A stretch of 64,000 nucleotides of DNA from Asterochloris sp. CNOR1 (taxonomy: Eukaryota > Chlorophyta > Trebouxiophyceae > Trebouxiales > Trebouxiaceae): assembly GCA_963969365.1 (NCBI GenBank), contig OZ017748.1:3531001-3595000 (forward strand). Direction: 5' to 3'. A program made the translations under genes and the position numbers. Positions 1 through 12,800 of the stretch are shown here, one piece after another. Position 1 is the first letter of the stretch. Each line of letters begins with the position of its first letter. Below the pieces are notes generated by a model, which was not told the origin of the DNA, did not search any database, and saw nothing but the letters and a program-made list of their open reading frames with translations.

Positions 1-4
1 GCCC

Positions 5-124
5 ATGCTACGGTCATACCATCCAGAATAACCCCGTTCTCGTCCGATCACGGAAGGCAAACTGGATTGGGCCAGATCAGTACTACGTTGGGTGACCACG
101 CGGGAATATCTGGTGCTGTAGCGT
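5..124 (+). rRNA. 5S ribosomal RNA, copy 1
   Basis: This is the small RNA of the large ribosomal subunit, made by RNA polymerase III. The ends are set by helix I: the first nine bases (ATGCTACGG) pair with the last nine (CTGTAGCGT), allowing G-T pairs, which gives exactly 120 nt. Helix II pairs roughly bases 15-22 with 58-66, and helix III pairs 30-32 with 47-49. The box A region (bases 50-64) and box C region (80-97) are where eukaryotic 5S genes carry their internal promoter. A TTTT run overlaps the 3' end. I recognise it as eukaryotic, closest in style to green-algal and plant 5S. Confidence 0.95.
54..104 (+). promoter_or_regulatory. Internal control region of 5S copy 1 (box A to box C)
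   Basis: Box A falls at about 54-68, the intermediate element at about 71-76 and box C at about 84-104, placed by the standard 5S numbering (50-64, 67-72, 80-97). In the family this region binds TFIIIA and recruits TFIIIC and TFIIIB. The same region occurs unchanged in copies 2 to 16. I see no convincing TATA-like box just upstream of the gene, so initiation probably relies mainly on these internal boxes. Confidence 0.7.
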
Positions 125-127
125 TTT
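124..127 (+). terminator. Pol III terminator of 5S copy 1 (TTTT)
   Basis: Four T residues start at the last base of the mature 5S sequence. A run of four or more T on the coding strand is the minimal RNA polymerase III terminator. The same run follows each of the 17 copies at the same offset, including the diverged last one. Confidence 0.75.
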
Positions 128-478
128 GCTCTTGACAGAGTGGGGTGGGGGGCCCTGCAAGGTGCACTTTGGCCATTGGCCCTGTTCCCGGGGCCAGGGT
201 GAAGGGAGAGGAAGTGGCCAGCAATCTTCAGGGTATGGTTCCTCACAGGTGCAAGCGTCTGAGAGGGTGTCGTCGGCTGCACGAGGTTGGAGGAGAAGGC
301 CGCCGGCGCAGAGACAGAGGAGGCTTGGCTGGGCACCTGCAGCGCTCCCACTCTTCCACCTCTATGACTTGCGGCGGCGCTGTGTGACAGTGCCAGCCGC
401 TCGGGGATCATGTTTTCAGAGCCCATGTCTGGCCAGAGCTGAGCCGCAGCAGGGGCTCAAGGCAGCCCCCGACTTGCG

Positions 479-2038
479 GTGTCAGGCGGCTGGCAGGGGA
501 GAGAGGGCGCCCAGGTGTGCAGCTGCCCAGGCAGGGCTGCGGGGGCAGTCACAGCATACGTGAGGCTGCTGTTGCAGCACCAGAGGCAGGGTGTCGACTC
601 ACAGGGCAGCCAAGCACTGCCCACACAAGGCAAGCTGTGGCCACCAGAGGCTGTGCCACAGCCGGCTCAGCCCGCCTTCACCAACCAGGGAGACAGCACA
701 CCAGGGGAGTCTGCCAGCAGCCAGCCGCCCGCTGCTGTTGCTGCACAACCCGGCACTGCAGTCCTGCAAGGGGCTGAAGAAGCACTGGATATCACAATCG
801 CCCTGCTGGGCAGCACTTCTCAGCCAGAGCAGTTGGTGGACCAGCGGCTGGCCACAGGGCAGGCTCTTGGGACCGCAGGTGAGGTGCTGTTCTGCTCTTG
901 TATGGCCTGGCAGCTGCCATGCAACATGAAGCACAAGACTGTGCCCTTGCTGCCAACCTGACACGAGCGCAATGGTGTCAAGGCCACCCACAGTCTTGCT
1001 GTCTGCTGACATCAAGGTGACTTCCCAGCTGTGACTTCCCAGGGCAGTGCCATTTGGCTCCTGCTGCAATGCCTGCTGGGCTGCTCGTGGAGGTCACGTC
1101 TGAGCAGGCTGCTGTACGGACACGGGGCGTGAGGGCCTGGGCACTGGTAGTCCGCCTTCTGGAGGATGACTCTGCGGAGGCAAGCGAGCTCAAGTCAACT
1201 TTGCGCTGGTGTCCTGCACTTGCTGAGCCAGTGTGCTGCGTCTTGTGAGCCATGTTACCTCTGTAGGAGGACAAACAAGAACTGCTCTGAGCTCTGGAAA
1301 GTGACCAGGCTCATTGGGGGCCTGAGCTCCACTGGTTCCGTCTGCTTGCGCTCCAGTGCTGCCAGCCTGCATCTCAGGTCCACTCTTTCCTTGAGCTTGC
1401 CATGCAGCCACCTCATCTGCCTTTTCACCTCCAAGCATGTCGTTCAGGTGCGCAGTGCAGCAGCAGCCACTGCCGGCGCAGCACTTGAGCAGCTGCGAGT
1501 GCCATCAGCCGCTGCCGCAATCCACGTGGAGCATGCTCTGCGCCTGGCAGTGCAGCTGGTGGGCGCTTGTGCACCGCACTGCGCTGCAGCATGGCAGCAG
1601 CTGATGGACTGGGTGTTGCCAACAGGTCAGGTGCTGCCAGATCACGGTGCTCTGCACGTGGTGTCGGCTGCCTCTGCCGCGGCTGCTGAGGGCAGCAGCA
1701 ATGGGGTGCCAACCCCTGCAGCCGGAAGGAGCGCTGCTGGCAGCACCTGTCAGCAGCTGGGTGCCGCTGTGAGGGCCAGCGGCCGAGTGTTCGACCATGA
1801 GGCAGACAATCAGCATGAGGAGCCCCTGCTGCTAGCACAGCTGGCTCCACAGCAGCTGGTGGAGGCTGCTCAGCAGGCGCCTGTGAGCACCGGCTCTGAC
1901 GGTGGCAGTTCTGAAGTAGGACCTTGCTCAGCTGAGAGCAGAAGCGAAGGACTGAACCTTGCGATCGGCCCCTTCCTGGAGCACACGCTTCTGTCCTTGC
2001 CCAGGATCTCATCGTCTAGTCATGCTGCAAGCTCATGA
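479..2038 (+). pseudogene. Embedded multi-exon gene fragment in the 5S spacer, HEAT-like, perhaps THADA/Trm732 (unit 1 copy)
   Basis: Three + strand blocks read like exons. Block one is a frame open from 479 that ends at 878 at a GCAG/GTGAGG donor and includes LDITIALLGSTSQPEQLVDQ. Block two lies around 1083-1200 with VRAWALVVRLLEDDSAE. Block three, about 1441-1966, is a helical alanine-rich stretch with VFDHEADNQHEEPLLLAQL. The helical, Leu/Ala-rich texture suits a HEAT/armadillo protein. The order (a LLLGT-like segment, then an LLEDDS-type repeat, then an acidic FxxExxN block) resembles the C-terminal half of THADA/Trm732, which supports tRNA 2'-O-methylation; that match is from memory and weak. 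No start exon, no other domains and no clear end are visible, so I read it as a captured, non-functional fragment. The same sequence sits in units 1 to 15. Confidence 0.4.
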
Positions 2039-3242
2039 AACACACTGCTCTCTGCATCAGCCACCGTCAGAGCTGTGCTGGCCCTCCAGTTTTGAGCACT
2101 GGCCACACGTTCAACGTGCGCAGTGGAGAGGTGGAGCAAAGCCACAGCTCTGAAAACAAAACGTCGGAGGCCCCTCTTGGGCACAGCCCAAGAAGGCCAT
2201 CCCGGATCTCAGGGCCACCAGGCGGCACAGCAAGGCGTGAACACCCCATCCAGGCAGCGCCTTGGTACCGTCAGACAGGTGGCACTGCGGGAGATGCCTC
2301 AACGCCTCGAAGTACAGGAGCTGAGGCAGCTTCACACCATGCTGCCTCTGACTGCTCGACGCATCTGTACCTGCCTGACGCCTCTGCTTGGCGTTCTACG
2401 ACTGTATGAAAGAGGCAGCAAGACGACTCAGGACTGTGCACACCACCTGACTCTGCTGTCCAGACCCTGTGTTGGGGTGCAGCCACCACGGAGTCGAAGT
2501 CGCACCGGGCCATTGTAGTGTGGGGCTCAAGGGAAGCAGCTCCGCGCTGATGGTGGATTTGTGTCGCTTCCTTTCTGCATGCAGTGCGGGGCATGACGCA
2601 GACAGGCTGTAGTCAGTCGGGGAGTCGTCTCCTGGCGCCCCTGCTCCTCACAACCTGCCAGGCCGGTGGAGGGCGGAGCCGCTTGGTAGGGCCATCAGCA
2701 GCCTTCGTCTCCCACAGGCCCCAGCCCCAGATGGCTCCTGTGAGATGCCTGAGCAACCCGCCTGGAAGCGCCCTGATCGTGTGGCCGCCACCGGTGCGGC
2801 CCAACCTGCTGTCACGAGCAGCATCCGCTGTCATTTCAGCGTGGCGCGGACCAACTTGGCTCGCCGAACGCCAGCGACACGCCCCGTCTTGTAGCTGAGC
2901 TCAGCAGAGCGGCAGCGGTCGCAGACCGGTGCAGGCCTGCTGCGTTTGGTGCCTTGGCTGATGTTGGTCGGCCTGGTGTGTCTCCACCACTCCCAACGGG
3001 CTTGGTCGACGTCTCCTTAGCAACAGACTGGGTGGTGTCGACTCGTCCCCTGATGACAGGCGCAGTCGTATGAGCACCTCATGGTGGAGACCTCAGGCCC
3101 TGCACATCTATGACCTTGTCAGGACCTCCGAGGTTGTCGAGGAGTGGGTCCTGGGCCTTTCTGGGGCGGTGTCGGTGCCAGGTCCTGGGCTCAGGCAAAA
3201 GCTTTGTGTAGCCAAGCCGTCAACATGAAACCTGGTCAGCCC

Positions 3243-3362
3243 ATGCTACGGTCATACCATCCAGAATAACCCCGTTCTCGTCCGATCACGGAAGGCAAAC
3301 TGGATTGGGCCAGATCAGTACTACGTTGGGTGACCACGCGGGAATATCTGGTGCTGTAGCGT
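3243..3362 (+). rRNA. 5S ribosomal RNA, copy 2
   Basis: 120 nt, identical by eye to copy 1, with the closing helix and the TTTT tail intact. Confidence 0.95.
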
Positions 3363-6300
3363 TTTGCTCTTGACAGAGTGGGGTGGGGGGCCCTGCAAGG
3401 TGCACTTTGGCCATTGGCCCTGTTCCCGGGGCCAGGGTGAAGGGAGAGGAAGTGGCCAGCAATCTTCAGGGTATGGTTCCTCACAGGTGCAAGCGTCTGA
3501 GAGGGTGTCGTCGGCTGCACGAGGTTGGAGGAGAAGGCCGCCGGCGCAGAGACAGAGGAGGCTTGGCTGGGCACCTGCAGCGCTCCCACTCTTCCACCTC
3601 TATGACTTGCGGCGGCGCTGTGTGACAGTGCCAGCCGCTCGGGGATCATGTTTTCAGAGCCCATGTCTGGCCAGAGCTGAGCCGCAGCAGGGGCTCAAGG
3701 CAGCCCCCGACTTGCGGTGTCAGGCGGCTGGCAGGGGAGAGAGGGCGCCCAGGTGTGCAGCTGCCCAGGCAGGGCTGCGGGGGCAGTCACAGCATACGTG
3801 AGGCTGCTGTTGCAGCACCAGAGGCAGGGTGTCGACTCACAGGGCAGCCAAGCACTGCCCACACAAGGCAAGCTGTGGCCACCAGAGGCTGTGCCACAGC
3901 CGGCTCAGCCCGCCTTCACCAACCAGGGAGACAGCACACCAGGGGAGTCTGCCAGCAGCCAGCCGCCCGCTGCTGTTGCTGCACAACCCGGCACTGCAGT
4001 CCTGCAAGGGGCTGAAGAAGCACTGGATATCACAATCGCCCTGCTGGGCAGCACTTCTCAGCCAGAGCAGTTGGTGGACCAGCGGCTGGCCACAGGGCAG
4101 GCTCTTGGGACCGCAGGTGAGGTGCTGTTCTGCTCTTGTATGGCCTGGCAGCTGCCATGCAACATGAAGCACAAGACTGTGCCCTTGCTGCCAACCTGAC
4201 ACGAGCGCAATGGTGTCAAGGCCACCCACAGTCTTGCTGTCTGCTGACATCAAGGTGACTTCCCAGGGCAGTGCCATTTGGCTCCTGCTGCAATGCCTGC
4301 TGGGCTGCTCGTGGAGGTCACGTCTGAGCAGGCTGCTGTACGGACACGGGGCGTGAGGGCCTGGGCACTGGTAGTCCGCCTTCTGGAGGATGACTCTGCG
4401 GAGGCAAGCGAGCTCAAGTCAACTTTGCGCTGGTGTCCTGCACTTGCTGAGCCAGTGTGCTGCGTCTTGTGAGCCATGTTACCTCTGTAGGAGGACAAAC
4501 AAGAACTGCTCTGAGCTCTGGAAAGTGACCAGGCTCATTGGGGGCCTGAGCTCCACTGGTTCCGTCTGCTTGCGCTCCAGTGCTGCCAGCCTGCATCTCA
4601 GGTCCACTCTTTCCTTGAGCTTGCCATGCAGCCACCTCATCTGCCTTTTCACCTCCAAGCATGTCGTTCAGGTGCGCAGTGCAGCAGCAGCCACTGCCGG
4701 CGCAGCACTTGAGCAGCTGCGAGTGCCATCAGCCGCTGCCGCAATCCACGTGGAGCATGCTCTGCGCCTGGCAGTGCAGCTGGTGGGCGCTTGTGCACCG
4801 CACTGCGCTGCAGCATGGCAGCAGCTGATGGACTGGGTGTTGCCAACAGGTCAGGTGCTGCCAGATCACGGTGCTCTGCACGTGGTGTCGGCTGCCTCTG
4901 CCGCGGCTGCTGAGGGCAGCAGCAATGGGGTGCCAACCCTTGCAGCCGGAAGGAGCGCTGCTGGCAGCACCTGTCAGCAGCTGGGTGCCGCTGTGAGGGC
5001 CAGCGGCCGAGTGTTCGACCATGAGGCAGACAATCAGCATGAGGAGCCCCTGCTGCTAGCACAGCTGGCTCCACAGCAGCTGGTGGAGGCTGCTCAGCAG
5101 GCGCCTGTGAGCACCGGCTCTGACGGTGGCAGTTCTGAAGTAGGACCTTGCTCAGCTGAGAGCAGAAGCGAAGGACTGAACCTTGCGATCGGCCCCTTCC
5201 TGGAGCACACGCTTCTGTCCTTGCCCAGGATCTCATCGTCTAGTCATGCTGCAAGCTCATGAAACACACTGCTCTCTGCATCAGCCACCGTCAGAGCTGT
5301 GCTGGCCCTCCAGTTTTGAGCACTGGCCACACGTTCAACGTGCGCAGTGGAGAGGTGGAGCAAAGCCACAGCTCTGAAAACAAAACGTCGGAGGCCCCTC
5401 TTGGGCACAGCCCAAGAAGGCCATCCCGGATCTCAGGGCCACCAGGCGGCACAGCAAGGCGTGAACACCCCATCCAGGCAGCGCCTTGGTACCGTCAGAC
5501 AGGTGGCACTGCGGGAGATGCCTCAACGCCTCGAAGTACAGGAGCTGAGGCAGCTTCACACCATGCTGCCTCTGACTGCTCGACGCATCTGTACCTGCCT
5601 GACGCCTCTGCTTGGCGTTCTACGACTGTATGAAAGAGGCAGCAAGACGACTCAGGACTGTGCACACCACCTGACTCTGCTGTCCAGACCCTGTGTTGGG
5701 GTGCAGCCACCACGGAGTCGAAGTCGCACCGGGCCATTGTAGTGTGGGGCTCAAGGGAAGCAGCTCCGCGCTGATGGTGGATTTGTGTCGCTTCCTTTCT
5801 GCATGCAGTGCGGGGCATGACGCAGACAGGCTGTAGTCAGTCGGGGAGTCGTCTCCTGGCGCCCCTGCTCCTCACAACCTGCCAGGCCGGTGGAGGGCGG
5901 AGCCGCTTGGTAGGGCCATCAGCAGCCTTCGTCTCCCACAGGCCCCAGCCCCAGATGGCTCCTGTGAGATGCCTGAGCAACCCGCCTGGAAGCGCCCTGA
6001 TCGTGTGGCCGCCACCGGTGCGGCCCAACCTGCTGTCACGAGCAGCATCCGCTGTCATTTCAGCGTGGCGCGGACCAACTTGGCTCGCCGAACGCCAGCG
6101 ACACGCCCCGTCTTGTAGCTGAGCTCAGCAGAGCGGCAGCGGTCGCAGACCGGTGCAGGCCTGCTGCGTTTGGTGCCTTGGCTGATGTTGGTCGGCCTGG
6201 TGTGTCTCCACCACTCCCAACGGGCTTGGTCGACGTCTCCTTAGCAACAGACTGGGTGGTGTCGACTCGTCCCCTGATGACAGGCGCAGTCGTATGAGCA

Positions 6301-6466
6301 CCTCATGGTGGAGACCTCAGGCCCTGCACATCTATGACCTTGTCAGGACCTCCGAGGTTGTCGAGGAGTGGGTCCTGGGCCTTTCTGGGGCGGTGTCGGT
6401 GCCAGGTCCTGGGCTCAGGCAAAAGCTTTGTGTAGCCAAGCCGTCAACATGAAACCTGGTCAGCCC
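3243..6466 (+). repeat. 5S unit 2 (3224 bp)
   Basis: Standard-length unit. The long frame of the embedded gene fragment is at 4390-5262. It has one private C to T change near 4940 (a CTT where other units read CCT) and the AAAAC form of the common A/G site. Confidence 0.9.
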
Positions 6467-6586
6467 ATGCTACGGTCATACCATCCAGAATAACCCCGTT
6501 CTCGTCCGATCACGGAAGGCAAACTGGATTGGGCCAGATCAGTACTACGTTGGGTGACCACGCGGGAATATCTGGTGCTGTAGCGT
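6467..6586 (+). rRNA. 5S ribosomal RNA, copy 3
   Basis: 120 nt, identical by eye to copy 1. Confidence 0.95.
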
Positions 6587-9500
6587 TTTGCTCTTGACAG
6601 AGTGGGGTGGGGGGCCCTGCAAGGTGCACTTTGGCCATTGGCCCTGTTCCCGGGGCCAGGGTGAAGGGAGAGGAAGTGGCCAGCAATCTTCAGGGTATGG
6701 TTCCTCACAGGTGCAAGCGTCTGAGAGGGTGTCGTCGGCTGCACGAGGTTGGAGGAGAAGGCCGCCGGCGCAGAGACAGAGGAGGCTTGGCTGGGCACCT
6801 GCAGCGCTCCCACTCTTCCACCTCTATGACTTGCGGCGGCGCTGTGTGACAGTGCCAGCCGCACGGGGATCATGTTTTCAGAGCCCATGTCTGGCCAGAG
6901 CTGAGCCGCAGCAGGGGCTCAAGGCAGCACCCGACTTGCGGTGTCAGGCGGCTGGCAGGGGAGAGAGGGCGCCCAGGTGTGCAGCTGCCCAGGCAGGGCT
7001 GCGGGGGCAGTCACAGCATATGTGAGGCTGCTGTTGCAGCACCAGAGGCAGGGTGTCGACTCACAGGGCAGCCAAGCACTGCCCACACAAGGCAAGCTGT
7101 GGCCACCAGAGGCTGTGCCACAGCCGGCTCAGCCCGCCTTCACCAACCAGGGAGACAGCACACCAGGGGAGTCTGCCAGCAGCCAGCCGCCCGCTGCTGT
7201 TGCTGCACAACCCGGCACTGCAGTCCTGCAAGGGGCTGAAGAAGCACTGGATATCACAATCGCCCTGCTGGGCAGCACTTCTCAGCCAGAGCAGTTGGTG
7301 GACCAGCGGCTGGCCACAAGGCAGGCTCTTGGGACCGCAGGTGAGGTGCTGTTCTGCTCTTGTATGGCCTGGCAGCTGCCATGCAACATGAAGCACAAGA
7401 CTGTGCCCTTGCTGCCAACCTGACACGAGCGCAATGGTGTCAAGGCCACCCACAGTCTTGCTGTCTGCTGACATCAAGGTGACTTCCCAGGGCAGTGCCA
7501 TTTGGCTCCTGCTGCAATGCCTGCTGGGCTGCTCGTGGAGGTCACGTCTGAGCAGGCTGCTGTACGGACACGGGGCGTGAGGGCCTGGGCACTGGTAGTC
7601 CGCCTTCTGGAGGATGACTCTGCGGAGGCAAGCGAGCTCAAGTCAACTTTGCGCTGGTGTCCTGCACTTGCTGAGCCAGTGTGCTGCGTCTTGTGAGCCA
7701 TGTTACCTCTGTAGGAGGACAAACAAGAACTGCTCTGAGCTCTGGAAAGTGACCAGGCTCATTGGGGGCCTCAGCTCCACTGGTTCCGTCTGCTTGCGCT
7801 CCAGTGCTGCCAGCCTGCATCTCAGGTCCACTCTTTCCTTGAGCTTGCCATGCAGCCACCTCATCTGCCTTTTCACCTCCAAGCATGTCGTTCAGGTGCG
7901 CAGTGCAGCAGCAGCCACTGCCGGCGCAGCACTTGAGCAGCTGCGAGTGCCATCAGCCGCTGCCGCAATCCACGTGGAGCATGCTCTGCGCCTGGCAGTG
8001 CAGCTGGTGGGCGCTTGTGCACCGCACTGCGCTGCAGCATGGCAGCAGCTGATGGACTGGGTGTTGCCAACAGGTCAGGTGCTGCCAGATCACGGTGCTC
8101 TGCACGTGGTGTCGGCTGCCTCTGCCGCGGCTGCTGAGGGCAGCAGCAATGGGGTGCCAACCCCTGCAGCCGGAAGGAGCGCTGCTGGCAGCACCTGTCA
8201 GCAGCTGGGTGCCGCTGTGAGGGCCAGCGGCCGAGTGTTCGACCATGAGGCAGACAATCAGCATGAGGAGCCCCTGCTGCTAGCACAGCTGGCTCCACAG
8301 CAGCTGGTGGAGGCTGCTCAGCAGGCGCCTGTGAGCACCGGCTCTGACGGTGGCAGTTCTGAAGTAGGACCTTGCTCAGCTGAGAGCAGAAGCGAAGGAC
8401 TGAACCTTGCGATCGGCCCCTTCCTGGAGCACACGCTTCTGTCCTTGCCCAGGATCTCATCGTCTAGTCATGCTGCAAGCTCATGAAACACACTGCTCTC
8501 TGCATCAGCCACCGTCAGAGCTGTGCTGGCCCTCCAGTTTTGAGCACTGGCCACACGTTCAACGTGCGCAGTGGAGAGGTGGAGCAAAGCCACAGCTCTG
8601 AAAACAAAACGTCGGAGGCCCCTCTTGGGCACAGCCCAAGAAGGCCATCCCGGATCTCAGGGCCACCAGGCGGCACAGCAAGGCGTGAACACCCCATCCA
8701 GGCAGCGCCTTGGTACCGTCAGACAGGTGGCACTGCGGGAGATGCCTCAACGCCTCGAAGTACAGGAGCTGAGGCAGCTTCACACCATGCTGCCTCTGAC
8801 TGCTCGACGCATCTGTACCTGCCTGACGCCTCTGCTTGGCGTTCTACGACTGTATGAAAGAGGCAGCAAGACGACTCAGGACTGTGCACACCACCTGACT
8901 CTGCTGTCCAGACCCTGTGTTGGGGTGCAGCCACCACGGAGTCGAAGTCGCACCGGGCCATTGTAGTGTGGGGCTCAAGGGAAGCAGCTCCGCGCTGATG
9001 GTGGATTTGTGTCGCTTCCTTTCTGCATGCAGTGCGGGGCATGACGCAGACAGGCTGTAGTCAGTCGGGGAGTCGTCTCCTGGCGCCCCTGCTCCTCACA
9101 ACCTGCCAGGCCGGTGGAGGGCGGAGCCGCTTGGTAGGGCCATCAGCAGCCTTCGTCTCCCACAGGCCCCAGCCCCAGATGGCTCCTGTGAGATGCCTGA
9201 GCAACCCGCCTGGAAGCGCCCTGATCGTGTGGCCGCCACCGGTGCGGCCCAACCTGCTGTCACGAGCAGCATCCGCTGTCATTTCAGCGTGGCGCGGACC
9301 AACTTGGCTCGCCGAACGCCAGCGACACGCCCCGTCTTGTAGCTGAGCTCAGCAGAGCGGCAGCGGTCGCAGACCGGTGCAGGCCTGCTGCGTTTGGTGC
9401 CTTGGCTGATGTTGGTCGGCCTGGTGTGTCTCCACCACTCCCAACGGGCTTGGTCGACGTCTCCTTAGCAACAGACTGGGTGGTGTCGACTCGTCCCCTG

Positions 9501-9690
9501 ATGACAGGCGCAGTCGTATGAGCACCTCATGGTGGAGACCTCAGGCCCTGCACATCTATGACCTTGTCAGGACCTCCGAGGTTGTCGAGGAGTGGGTCCT
9601 GGGCCTTTCTGGGGCGGTGTCGGTGCCAGGTCCTGGGCTCAGGCAAAAGCTTTGTGTAGCCAAGCCGTCAACATGAAACCTGGTCAGCCC
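6467..9690 (+). repeat. 5S unit 3 (3224 bp)
   Basis: Standard length, embedded frame at 7614-8486. It carries two variants, A at 6863 and A at 6929, found otherwise only in unit 13, ten units away. Private changes include CATATG near 7021 and a G to A near 7318. Confidence 0.9.
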
Positions 9691-9810
9691 ATGCTACGGT
9701 CATACCATCCAGAATAACCCCGTTCTCGTCCGATCACGGAAGGCAAACTGGATTGGGCCAGATCAGTACTACGTTGGGTGACCACGCGGGAATATCTGGT
9801 GCTGTAGCGT
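9691..9810 (+). rRNA. 5S ribosomal RNA, copy 4
   Basis: 120 nt, identical by eye to copy 1. Confidence 0.95.
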
Positions 9811-12800
9811 TTTGCTCTTGACAGAGTGGGGTGGGGGGCCCTGCAAGGTGCACTTTGGCCATTGGCCCTGTTCCCGGGGCCAGGGTGAAGGGAGAGGAAG
9901 TGGCCAGCAATCTTCAGGGTATGGTTCCTCACAGGTGCAAGCGTCTGAGAGGGTGTCGTCGGCTGCACGAGGTTGGAGGAGAAGGCCGCCGGCGCAGAGA
10001 CAGAGGAGGCTTGGCTGGGCACCTGCAGCGCTCCCACTCTTCCACCTCTATGACTTGCGGCGGCGCTGTGTGACAGTGCCAGCCGCTCGGGGATCATGTT
10101 TTCAGAGCCCATGTCTGGCCAGAGCTGAGCCGCAGCAGGGGCTCAAGGCAGCCCCCGACTTGCGGTGTCAGGCGGCTGGCAGGGGAGAGAGGGCGCCCAG
10201 GTGTGCAGCTGCCCAGGCAGGGCTGCGGGGGCAGTCACAGCATACGTGAGGCTGCTGTTGCAGCACCAGAGGCAGGGTGTCGACTCACAGGGCAGCCAAG
10301 CACTGCCCACACAAGGCAAGCTGTGGCCACCAGAGGCTGTGCCACAGCCGGCTCAGCCCGCCTTCACCAACCAGGGAGACAGCACACCAGGGGAGTCTGC
10401 CAGCAGCCAGCCGCCCGCTGCTGTTGCTGCACAACCCGGCACTGCAGTCCTGCAAGGGGCTGAAGAAGCACTGGATATCACAATCGCCCTGCTGGGCAGC
10501 ACTTCTCAGCCAGAGCAGTTGGTGGACCAGCGGCTGGCCACAGGGCAGGCTCTTGGGACCGCAGGTGAGGTGCTGTTCTGCTCTTGTATGGCCTGGCAGC
10601 TGCCATGCAACATGAAGCACAAGACTGTGCCCTTGCTGCCAACCTGACACGAGCGCAATGGTGTCAAGGCCACCCACAGTCTTGCTGTCTGCTGACATCA
10701 AGGTGACTTCCCAGGGCAGTGCCATTTGGCTCCTGCTGCAATGCCTGCTGGGCTGCTCGTGGAGGTCACGTCTGAGCAGGCTGCTGTACGGACACGGGGC
10801 GTGAGGGCCTGGGCACTGGTAGTCCGCCTTCTGGAGGATGACTCTGCGGAGGCAAGCGAGCTCAAGTCAACTTTGCGCTGGTGTCCTGCACTTGCTGAGC
10901 CAGTGTGCTGCGTCTTGTGAGCCATGTTACCTCTGTAGGAGGACAAACAAGAACTGCTCTGAGCTCTGGAAAGTGACCAGGCTCATTGGGGGCCTGAGCT
11001 CCACTGGTTCCGTCTGCTTGCGCTCCAGTGCTGCCAGCCTGCATCTCAGGTCCACTCTTTCCTTGAGCTTGCCATGCAGCCACCTCATCTGCCTTTTCAC
11101 CTCCAAGCATGTCGTTCAGGTGCGCAGTGCAGCAGCAGCCACTGCCGGCGCAGCACTTGAGCAGCTGCGAGTGCCATCAGCCGCTGCCGCAATCCACGTG
11201 GAGCATGCTCTGCGCCTGGCAGTGCAGCTGGTGGGCGCTTGTGCACCGCACTGCGCTGCAGCATGGCAGCAGCTGATGGACTGGGTGTTGCCAACAGGTC
11301 AGGTGCTGCCAGATCACGGTGCTCTGCACGTGGTGTCGGCTGCCTCTGCCGCGGCTGCTGAGGGCAGCAGCAATGGGGTGCCAACCCCTGCAGCCGGAAG
11401 GAGCGCTGCTGGCAGCACCTGTCAGCAGCTGGGTGCCGCTGTGAGGGCCAGCGGCCGAGTGTTCGACCATGAGGCAGACAATCAGCATGAGGAGCCCCTG
11501 CTGCTAGCACAGCTGGCTCCACAGCAGCTGGTGGAGGCTGCTCAGCAGGCGCCTGTGAGCACCGGCTCTGACGGTGGCAGTTCTGAAGTAGGACCTTGCT
11601 CAGCTGAGAGCAGAAGCGAAGGACTGAACCTTGCGATCGGCCCCTTCCTGGAGCACACGCTTCTGTCCTTGCCCAGGATCTCATCGTCTAGTCATGCTGC
11701 AAGCTCATGAAACACACTGCTCTCTGCATCAGCCACCGTCAGAGCTGTGCTGGCCCTCCAGTTTTGAGCACTGGCCACACGTTCAACGTGCGCAGTGGAG
11801 AGGTGGAGCAAAGCCACAGCTCTGAAAACAAAACGTCGGAGGCCCCTCTTGGGCACAGCCCAAGAAGGCCATCCCGGATCTCAGGGCCACCAGGCGGCAC
11901 AGCAAGGCGTGAACACCCCATCCAGGCAGCGCCTTGGTACCGTCAGACAGGTGGCACTGCGGGAGATGCCTCAACGCCTCGAAGTACAGGAGCTGAGGCA
12001 GCTTCACACCATGCTGCCTCTGACTGCTCGACGCATCTGTACCTGCCTGACGCCTCTGCTTGGCGTTCTACGACTGTATGAAAGAGGCAGCAAGACGACT
12101 CAGGACTGTGCACACCACCTGACTCTGCTGTCCAGACCCTGTGTTGGGGTGCAGCCACCACGGAGTCGAAGTCGCACCGGGCCATTGTAGTGTGGGGCTC
12201 AAGGGAAGCAGCTCCGCGCTGATGGTGGATTTGTGTCGCTTCCTTTCTGCATGCAGTGCGGGGCATGACGCAGACAGGCTGTAGTCAGTCGGGGAGTCGT
12301 CTCCTGGCGCCCCTGCTCCTCACAACCTGCCAGGCCGGTGGAGGGCGGAGCCGCTTGGTAGGGCCATCAGCAGCCTTCGTCTCCCACAGGCCCCAGCCCC
12401 AGATGGCTCCTGTGAGATGCCTGAGCAACCCGCCTGGAAGCGCCCTGATCGTGTGGCCGCCACCGGTGCGGCCCAACCTGCTGTCACGAGCAGCATCCGC
12501 TGTCATTTCAGCGTGGCGCGGACCAACTTGGCTCGCCGAACGCCAGCGACACGCCCCGTCTTGTAGCTGAGCTCAGCAGAGCGGCAGCGGTCGCAGACCG
12601 GTGCAGGCCTGCTGCGTTTGGTGCCTTGGCTGATGTTGGTCGGCCTGGTGTGTCTCCACCACTCCCAACGGGCTTGGTCGACGTCTCCTTAGCAACAGAC
12701 TGGGTGGTGTCGACTCGTCCCCTGATGACAGGCGCAGTCGTATGAGCACCTCATGGTGGAGACCTCAGGCCCTGCACATCTATGACCTTGTCAGGACCTC

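Larger units (their letters stand above)
5..3242 (+). repeat. 5S unit 1 (3238 bp)
   Basis: Gene plus spacer. It is 14 bp longer than the standard unit because of a 14-bp tandem duplication at about 1019-1041 (a second copy of the CTTCCCAG block), not seen in any other unit. The long + strand frame of the embedded gene fragment is at 1166-2038. It has the AAAAC form at the site where later units have AAGAC. Confidence 0.9.

Noticed and set aside
1425-2012. A 195-residue minus-strand frame in each spacer
   Set aside because: It is the complement of the alanine/leucine-rich + strand block; composition (Arg/Pro/Cys/His) is typical of an antisense shadow.
1166-2038. The 290-residue + strand frame as a complete, functional single-exon gene
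   Set aside because: Its first third is non-protein-like and the sensible part begins after an acceptor-like site, so it looks like an exon read through an intron.
130-3240. A second non-coding RNA gene (tRNA, U snRNA, spliced leader) in the spacer
   Set aside because: I looked for a tRNA B-box, U6-like and splice-leader-like signals on both strands and saw none. A box-C-like CTGATGAC near 3050 has no partner elements.
3236-3664. A 142-residue minus-strand reading frame running antisense through the 5S gene, repeated in most units
   Set aside because: It overlaps a complete 5S rRNA gene, has no recognisable motif and exists only because the region is GC-rich and stop-poor.
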